Below, in pieces: positions 55,148-64,000 of a stretch of 64,000 nt of DNA. The position numbers were made by a program, and so were the translations under genes. How positions within the stretch are numbered: the stretch's first letter is position 1; each line of letters begins with the position of its first letter. The notes under the pieces were generated by a model that was not told where the DNA came from, did not search any database, and was given only the letters and a program-made list of their open reading frames with translations. Origin of the DNA: Ridgeia piscesae (Eukaryota; Annelida; Polychaeta; Sabellida; Siboglinidae). Location: positions 1 through 64,000 of the forward strand of contig JAODUO010001657.1 of NCBI GenBank assembly GCA_025642075.2, read 5' to 3'.

Positions 55148-55270
55148 CAGAGGTAGAACGTCGGCATTTATTTTACTAGACAGCGGGACTAGTAAAATCA
55201 AACGCTTACTAGTCCGCCCTTATCTTTACTAGTGTACGGACTAGCGGACTAGTGGGTAGTTCTACCCTTC
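55148..55270. repeat. Small palindromic MITE-like element (ACTAGTCCGC)
   Basis: It opens CAGAGGTAGAAC and closes GTTCTACCC, a near inverted repeat. Between them ACTAGTCCGC and GCGGACTAGT recur in both orientations. There is no ORF. Confidence 0.5.
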
Positions 55271-58200
55271 TCCTCCAGCCTGTTACAAGACAACTGAAGA
55301 CAAGTAAACAAGTTGTATCCACAACCCACAAGGGGGGAATGGAGGCCACTGGTTGGGAATTTGAATCTAGTAACTCCTGGTACCATGGCAACCACCAAAT
55401 AAACTGGGCAGCCATGTCATTCCGGATTACTATTACTCTATGGCATGAAACTATCACAACAATTCCGTAATACGAACGCGACTAACGCAATGTTATGGGA
55501 GGGTAAACTATCAGCCATCAATCAATCCCCCTCTCTCCCTGGATGTGTGAGTCGCCACCTACTGATCCCTGGATGGCAGAAATAATTAATAATTAAAACA
55601 TGCAATTAAAATTACAGCACTGCCACGGCCCCAGCTGGCTGCTGAAATTTTATATTATCCTGTTCAATGTCCACAGCCAGAGGGTGGAAAGTTTACCCAC
55701 CCTGTGTGGTACACTGTACTTACGTGAGGGGTGAATCTTTGGTTGCTAAGTGCTGTATTTGTGGAGCACACTGGAGCACACAGGAGCACACTGCAGCACA
55801 CAGGAGCAGTGGTCAAAGTATCTCACTCTATCGAGTGAACCTGGGTTTAAATCTGATGCTGCCGTGTCTAACCTTGGACAAGTTCACCCACTCTGTTCTA
55901 TTAGTTAACTCATGGCCTGACTGGACTACTCAGCTGTATGGATAAATCTATGCATATATTATGATGGTGGGTATGTGTGTATGAACAATGTTTCTGCCAA
56001 ACACATACATACAGAACACATACACACAGAACATACACACAGGATAAAAGAGGAGGATGTCTTTGCCTCCACATCACATAAGTTGAATCCAACACATTCA
56101 TATCCATGAAGATATTTCAGATTGATTTAAATTTTAAACCACTCACTCTGCACATGTGTGGGTTGACAGTGGTTTGAACCAATACACATACATTGTGTTA
56201 GTCCATCCCTAACAGTGGCTTGCCTAACACTGATTGCCTAACCCTACCTTGCCTAACATGGCCATGTCTAACACCTTGTTTGGTTTGTTGCCCCTCAAGG
56301 GGCTACATCCAGGACAAGGATAGAAGTCATAGAACGTGATTAATGGACTCGAACAAGCCAGTCTGACCCTGCAAGGAGTTGCGTAATCACGTCTTCAAGT
56401 AGTTTTTTCTCGTCAATTCAGAAAGTGCATGCTGCAGTCTGTCAAAGCGGCACGGTGTTTTACAAACATCTTTTCGGCAACCCTTTTGAATAAGCAGCCA
56501 TGGCAACAGACAGTTATTATAATAATAATGCCATATGGTCTGTTTATATGCATTACACCAGGCACATATTTGAGTGTTGATTTAACAGTATTAACTCCAT
56601 CATGTTGTCAAAATACCGAATTCATTCATATTTTAATTCATTATTTGTTTTTACATATTTCTATTAGATAAACAGATAGATTAATTGACTTAATCGCTTT
56701 GGTTTAAAGAGAATTTTTAAATATTCACATGTCGCATGTTTCTAACATGGAATCAGCTTCTAACAATGCTATTGTAATTATTAGCAGGAAGTGTACAGAG
56801 TCAGTTGTCCGCCATTCCAACAGGTAATCATGAAAGAAAGAACCAATTTTGGTATGTCCATGTCTAGATGTTTCCTCTATACCAACTGTTGTAACACCAG
56901 CTGCTTGCAATGACTATAACATTTTATGTAAATGTTTGTTTACAATCTGAACATTTTATGTTTGCAATTTTCAAACAGAGCATAAGCTTAAAAGATGTCT
57001 TCACTGGCCCTACCAGCGAACTATGGACTTATTATAAGACTGGACCAGTTCCTCTAAAAAATGTCTGTAAAACCCTCATGAATAATACAGCAACTCCTGC
57101 GTGCCCAGAAGGCACATACTTATGCAGATCAACCACTACAGACTCGTCCAAATATGTCGTTTATGTAAAGTGATGACATGTATGTATGTATGTATGAAAT
57201 GTATGCCAACTCAGCATAGCTAAACCCTGCAATGATATCTTCCATAGCATGGTCTTAATCCAGCTTTTAACGACAAAGCCTGGCATCAATTATCTGAAAG
57301 ACATTTATAACGACCACGTACAGAATGAAGTTTAACTTTGAACAATGAACACTAAATCTTTGAATTTACATGTGTATTTACATAACAAACATGTAACAAT
57401 AACGTTGACACACAGCAAGTACGGTAATGTCAGAGGCATATCCAGTTATATCCACAAACGTGGCTATATATGACACCCAGCACATCAATCACCGTCACTG
57501 TGGGCCTGTTTTACTCACACACACACACACACACACTCTTCCTTTTGTTCGCGACTGATGCATAACACTCAGCAAACAGGTTGTTTTTCTACCCGGTGGC
57601 TACCACAGCACCCATCCTAACTTCTCGTCAGAGGCGCCCAGTCCTCAACACATGTAGTCAGTACCCCTGTGGGATTTTCCCATGACTCTCCTGAATTTGC
57701 CTAGAATGCAGCTTCAGGCTTTGTGTTGTCTTGGTGTTGTCTCTCCCCAAAACAAACAGGCAAAGTGGGATGAAAGAAATGGTTTAAGTTTCAAAATGGC
57801 CACCCTGGATTTACATGACACACCTCTATTCCCAGTACTGGTATGAACCCCTACAAATATTTACCCTCTGCCCTGGATGTCTCACACACAAAGATCTCTG
57901 TACACAGACAAGGCCATTATTATGTTTGCTGACCTAAAATAGCACTTTGGGACAATACAGCACCTTGCAGTTGCCATTTGATCAACATGTCATCAGCATT
58001 CTGCACCGGTGATGTCTTGTAACTTATCAGACCTGTATAGGATAGTGTGCATTGGGGAAGTCTTAGGAAGGCGTATTCTCCTGTTTGAGGAACTGGGTGA
58101 ATTTTCTACACATACCACAGATACAATTTCAGATTGCTGTATTTGATCTGTATTTATAAATCCAATATAAATCCAACTGAAGTGTTTGACTTTGCAATGA

Positions 58201-59700
58201 TTTTGAAATTTGCATATTATATTATATAGTAGGATTTTGAGATCTAGATAAAGAACTGTGACAGGGACAATCACTGTTCCAGTCCAGGGACTGAGCGACC
58301 TCACCTTAGTTTCTCACACCTTGAGGTAACAGAACAACAGTGTTTGAGACCACACTGTGAACAGTGCATCATGCAAAGTAACCTGCAAAGACTGTATATC
58401 AGCAGGAGTCAGACCACATTTTCCATAGGCGACCATTATAACTTTTCCTTCATTTCCTACTAATCTTGAAGAGCTCTGTTATTGACAATTTCACATCATA
58501 TTTACCCTCCATAGACAGAAGTTCTGTGAAAAATTCGTGAACTTTTAGTACCTCAGGCTCCAACAAACTTCTTTCAAACCTTACACCCCTCCATTTCTGC
58601 TTGAACCACCCACGGATTGCCCCTGATTACATCACCAAGCAAAAAGACAACTGACAGCTGTCATAATTTGACAGCTTTGATGCCACGCTGCACGAAAACA
58701 TAACTTCTAATCACTCCACACTACATATGTGCTCACAGAAATTCAGACAACCTGCATAATGCTGCTTTTAATGGGTACTCTTTGGTCGGGGAATGGCGGA
58801 TGAGCACCTTATTGTGGTCTTACATCAGCATGACCCTACAAGAGCAACCCTCCATAGTTCTGAGACTTGCCAGTCAGCCAGGCCAAGGTAACAAATTGGG
58901 GATGTCACATTCACAAGGCTAAACAATGCGATTGCTCAATCTGCTGGAAACAGGCTGATTAGACTCCACTGATTCAACACACACAGTGTCTGATTACAAA
59001 GCCACAGCCAGAGCCACCAAGTCACTGATTAGTATAACCACTGAGTTCACAGTGCCATCCTTCCTGCTTTATCTACAGTGCTACCCTACACACACAACGT
59101 AGCCATGGGACCTGGTCATTCAACATTGGCACTCTCACTTCAGCCCCAGCTCCATGCCTCATCCTCACTGATGCTTCCCTCTCCTCAGTGGGCTGTGGCA
59201 AGAAGGTCACATGTCAAGACTGTCATTTCTTTGCCCTTATCTGCACTAAGAGGCACATAGAGGACAGTGCAGTCAGACCCATGGGGTGTACAAAGGTGGA
59301 TGTCTCTTTCAGTCTGTTACTGTGAGCAGGAGTGTTGTGTCTGTGGCGATTATGATGTTAAATCAGTAATATTGATGTCTACGGGTTCATTTTTGTTGTT
59401 GTTACAGTTTGCATTTCATTTCTCTTCTCTCACTGCCTTTTACATATAAATTATGATCATGAGTTGCATAAAGTGTAGACACCTGTCAGTTTATTTAATT
59501 TATATTTTTTACCTATTTATTATCTTGTACATGGTTTACACTAATTTTACAAAATGTCATACTCATTATTTTATTATTAATATACCATTTATTTTAATAA
59601 TTATCTTTAGCTAACTTATTTATTTTATTATTTATTACTTTTTATATAATTATATTTGATGTATTTTATTTACCTTAACAAACTTAATATTATAACTCTA
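55271..59700. other. No recognised gene
   Basis: Includes a 12-bp AGCACACWGGAGC repeat near 55765-55807, a (CA)n near 57513-57535, and short open frames without domains. Confidence 0.5.
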
Positions 59701-59719
59701 CGACACATGTATACATATT

Positions 59720-59795
59720 CATGTACAGCGTCTCCGAATGGATATTTCTAGATTTAAGGTGCTTTATAAATGTTTTTAAATTACTATCATTATGA
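59720..59795 (+). mobile_element. SINE/LINE 3' end fragment
   Basis: GTACAGCG...TTTAAGGTGCTTTATAAATGTTTTT followed by ATTACTATCATTATGATG resembles the GCGCTWTATAAAT 3' tails seen on the minus strand at 48.7 kb. Only the tail is recognisable. Confidence 0.35.
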
Positions 59796-62700
59796 TGAAT
59801 ATCCTTCTTAGGAAAATAAAGTGAATTTAACTGAGTCTTGCTCTCTTTGGGACAAAGGCTACAACTTCTGGATGAAATATTACTGAGGAGAGTTTAATTA
59901 ATTTATGTGTCTTTCTATATATTTATATCCCATAAAAGTTTATATTTTTTAAACATATCTGGTAAACAATCATCTTAATTGTTAACCATAGCCCATTGAG
60001 TATAAGTACAGTGGGCTATTTACTTTTTAACCCACAATGGGTAAAGCTGTAGAGGATTTTTGTACACAACTCTGTAAAACATTTCATTTTTGTTTGTCAT
60101 ATATGTTCACAATTAAAATTCTTTGTGAAGAAATCAACTGTGATTTAACGTAGAACGAAGTAGGAACATAGTGCTAACTGCCCTTGTCTGATACAGGCAG
60201 TTGTACACTTACTCTGTGCCCTCGTCTAAGTGCGGTTTTGGGAAAAGGCCAGGAAAAACATGCACATTCTTAAGATAGATGTCATAATGGTACACACAGT
60301 ACAGCGGGCCCCATATCAGGAGGCAGCCAGCCACAACATGCGTCAAAAGCGTGTAAGAGTTCGTTTTTTCCCCACACAAATACTGCTTTCCAGGTTATAG
60401 GTCAACATTTGTCCTAGAACAAGCCAATATCCAGGCGTTAGCCAGGGTGAAGTATTTGCACTTAAGTACAATGTTAATATATCAAGTACCTAATACTTGT
60501 CCACTGTTCTGTGTATATGATGCACATTAACAAATGTTCGGACTGTATCTATAATTAAATCTGTGTATTTTTTCAATTTATAAAAATAATTGGCACCTGA
60601 AAAAATCATGATAACTTAAATATACATGGCCTTGACCAAAAATTTACATGTACTTACACTTGGAACAAAAGTACTTGGCAAAAAAGTTATCAATGCATGG
60701 CAAATGACACCCACCCAATTCTGACAACAACACGACTATGAAAACACACAATATTGTGCCTTCTTTCTGTCAGTTTGACTCATAGTGATGGCGGTAATTC
60801 GCGGGAGAATGCAATGTTTATGGGCAACAGGTTCCCAATAAAGTCTGAGGAAAATTGCAGAGCAGACATACATATGGTGCAATTCTTCATGAGAGATTAC
60901 CAGACAAATCAATTACCCAAAGCTATACGGTCGTATGTATGTGCCCATTCGTATTACTGTCCAGCAATTACATTTTCTATTAATAAGTAAAAGTGTAAAA
61001 TGATATCAGATTGTCTGGACCAATATGCTGTCTAGATGATATTTATGTTGAATTAACAGACCTGTGCAAATCGCATCATGAGAGAATCCACTAAGTCAAT
61101 ATTTGATTTAATTACTGCGCAGAATGTATCATGAACTACAAAGAAATGGAACTGCCAGAGAGACCACTTTCACTGGATGAGTCCACATCAAACAGGGGTG
61201 TCCATGTCACACCACTTTCTCTGGATGAGACCACAAACAGGGGTGTCCATGTCATACATAATAATAAAATGGCCAAGCAGAATCATCTGGAATTACGAAT
61301 TTAAACTTCAATCAATACCTGCTAGGTGCATATTATATCACACCACTGAGACAATTCCTAGAAATTCTAGGAACTCTTGACATCTAATCATGAGCCTCTG
61401 ATGTAGACACACTGGCCATCAAGATGTCTGCCATAACATGACCTTGGCTACAATGACTGGTATTCATCATTACGACCTCCATTTGCAATGGAACACATTT
61501 AGGAATGGTCCTAGTTTGTCCTGCTACTTTAGCAAAGAACAATCCACCACGATCTCCACAACTTCAAATCCTCTTCCATAAATATAGTTAGCTATGTTAC
61601 AGGACTTACTCTTCTGTTTTAAATATAATTTCAAAATTTATGTGGCTTAATGTCAACATATAAATCAGCCTGTCTATAATATATTTATTGTTTCTCAATA
61701 AAGCATTTTGCTTTAGCTGTCATTATAGTAAAGAACTGCTAATGCCAATTTTAATACAATGACAATTACTATCATGCAGTTCTGGCAATTTGAATCTCTC
61801 TGTGTAGTGATTTGAAATGTGTCCATATAGGAATCGGCTAGGAACTTCCCAAACTCAGGGATATTCCCAATTAAGAATACCACACTGTGCCGTTTAGAAG
61901 GTTTGGTTTGTTATAAATCATCGTAATTTAATTTAACCTTTTTATATGTTGTACACATATACAACTGATTTATTCATATGTATATAAAACCCACATCATA
62001 TATAATATGGCACCATATTCTTGTTTCCGCACAGAAATGTCTACTGATGAGGTAAATTGTGTAAAATAAAAATATACACTGAGTAGATACTAACTAGTCA
62101 ACCCAAATGCAGCTTCAGCGTAATCTGGCGGATGACGCCCAGTGGTCAATGATATCCACGTTTAAAAAACAATTTAAAACACAGCATGGCTCCGTGCTCA
62201 TAAACTTATGATCACACATCCTCTAAATGGTATATTCTCATGTTTGGTCAATGGTTCTTCAAGCATTTCAGTTCCCCTTTATTAGGACACACTGACAGTT
62301 CCACACAAAGTATGACTTCACTGCCAATACCTTCACCAGCATCCCTAGAACTGTCTAGAATGAGCATATCCACTGTCTGAGTGCCTGTTCAATAGAGCCA
62401 CCCAGCCACACACCAGGGTAGTGTCTGGTGGCTCATTTAAATGTACTCAGGTGTCACCAACAGGGCAGACAGCAGGAAGTCACACTAATCACTTGTGAGC
62501 CCAAACAATGGAGCCAATTACAGGGATCTGGGTGGACAGTGCAGGATCAGCCTAGCCTTGAAGTGAGCAGCACAGCATTCATTACCACCAGACTGGCCCA
62601 TTACTGCAATCAATGCCTGCCACTGACTTCTAGGTCAGGTTCAACCATAAAGCAGTAAATCCTCCAAATGCAATGCACTGCCATTGTGATCACTTCAAAG

Positions 62701-64000
62701 GTGAGACAAGGCTCGGCTCATTAGTTTTATTGAAATAGCATTCGTCACAAACTGGCATAAGTTATGGAATAATGTTTTTTAATAAATGTCATATTTATTT
62801 TAATATGATTCAATTTTTATTTACTAGAAATTATTCTTGCCAGCCATTCAGCGTTTCATTTTGTTCTATTCACAGTCGTTTTAAAAATCATAATCAGGTC
62901 CGATCATTACCTTGATACCATGTCATAAGTTCTTAATCTATGTGGAATTTGGGTATTTGCATTTTTTCTTTACCGAGTTTAGCATAAAAGCTGTTTCATG
63001 GTAAGTTGTTATTACTAATTCCAAATAGTTAATTTAATTCTGTAACTTTTACGCTAACTAACTACACATGTGCCAGGCAGCAAGCCACGGCCGATTCATC
63101 ACAAGGCTGTAATAGTTAAGTGCAAGAATAACTACCCAACAGGGCAAGTCACAGTAACCTATACTATTAAAAAGAATGTGTTTAAAATACAATGTCTCCT
63201 CAATTTCCTAGTCATACGATACCAAGAAAAGAACCAACCCACAACGACGCACGTGGGTGACATCAGTCACATCTCTGCAACTGCTGACTCATCCCTCCAC
63301 ACATGTCTCAGCTTAAATCAGTGCTTAATGTTTTAACACGGAACCAATCACTAAATAATACCATTCCTAGCCAAAATTATACCCAGCAGTAGTTCAAAGC
63401 ACAAATCATTAGTGGTTCTAGAACCTGGATTATATTGATCTGGCAGAATGCATCGATTGATGACAGCCAGTGGAGAGTACTGAGTACTTAGAGTGGTCAG
63501 ACGGGGGGGGGGGGCTGCAAAAGCTCTGCTATAATTCCTGTTAGAAGTTATTATGCAATTGGAATAACATTTTTATTTTGTAAATTTATTATATCTGATT
63601 TGACACTGGTATCTTTTCCATGGGACATGTCTGTCATTTGGGAATTATACATATTTTGCTGAAAACTAATTTTAAGTAACCTCAATTATTACCAATCACG
63701 CATGATCATGAACTGATTGACTGAACAGAGCATGAACCAACAGACCACCTAATGATATGTAATACAGTGGAATAAACAGTGAATACTTAGTCAGTAAAGT
63801 ATATACTTCACTAAAGTAAATAAAACATTAACTAAGTAGAAATAGTAAAGTACACTGTCGAGAGATTATGGCAGGCCACACAATGTGTTGACATGATCAT
63901 GATGTAACCATGCAAAGGTAGAATGCTCCTGATCTGCTACAAGAAGTTTGTTCAAACTCCTTTTTTCTTCAAGAAATTGGTGACGTCACAAGAAAGACTC
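59796..64000. other. No recognised gene at the right end
   Basis: AT-rich DNA with short open frames only. There is a G10 run near 63505. The window ends without any exon recognised. Confidence 0.5.
61165..61262. repeat. ~48-bp tandem duplication
   Basis: CACTTTCACTGGATGAGTCC and CACTTTCTCTGGATGAGACC each lead into CAAACAGGGGTGTCCATGTC, giving two head-to-tail copies. Confidence 0.8.

Overview
This is animal nuclear DNA: AT-rich, dominated by introns and repeats, with intron-containing genes that use GT-AG splice sites. The encoded proteins are clearly animal (neudesin, Arp2, Pellino). The many CTGT, GGAC, GA and TA microsatellites, the minisatellites, and the LINE, gypsy, SINE-like and MITE debris fit a marine invertebrate, most likely a mollusc or another lophotrochozoan. 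That placement is inference, because nothing in the window fixes the species.

Layout. From 1 to 9.2 kb there is transposon debris: a 0.8-kb element with perfect 22-bp inverted ends, pieces of at least two LINE families on the minus strand, two copies of a ~280-bp MITE, and a decayed Ty3/gypsy pol fragment. From 9.2 to 13.4 kb is AT-rich intergenic DNA with a long purine tract and a cluster of palindromes. The gene-rich core runs from 13.4 to 36.7 kb. It holds NENF (minus, 4 exons, 151 aa), a ~226-bp divergent promoter interval, ACTR2 (plus, 8 exons, 394 aa), and then a Pellino E3 ubiquitin ligase gene (minus, 8 recognised exons, about 467 aa), convergent with ACTR2. From 36.7 to 64 kb I see no convincing coding exon. 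That stretch holds microsatellites, minisatellites, SINE-like copies and a candidate LTR. It may include the missing 5' exon(s) and promoter of Pellino.

The three genes do not form one pathway. NENF is a secreted or ER heme-binding cytochrome-b5-like protein, ACTR2 is a core subunit of the Arp2/3 actin nucleator, and Pellino is a Toll/IL-1 pathway ubiquitin ligase. NENF and ACTR2 start head to head and may share regulation. ACTR2 and Pellino end tail to tail.

The most striking observation is in the Pellino intron after the exon carrying the first half of the RING-like domain. A 70-bp minisatellite of about 27 copies (26835-28770) is built from the exon's own 3' end plus its 5' splice site. 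Each copy therefore carries a duplicate of the donor site. Most other Pellino introns also carry their own tandem or palindromic repeat.
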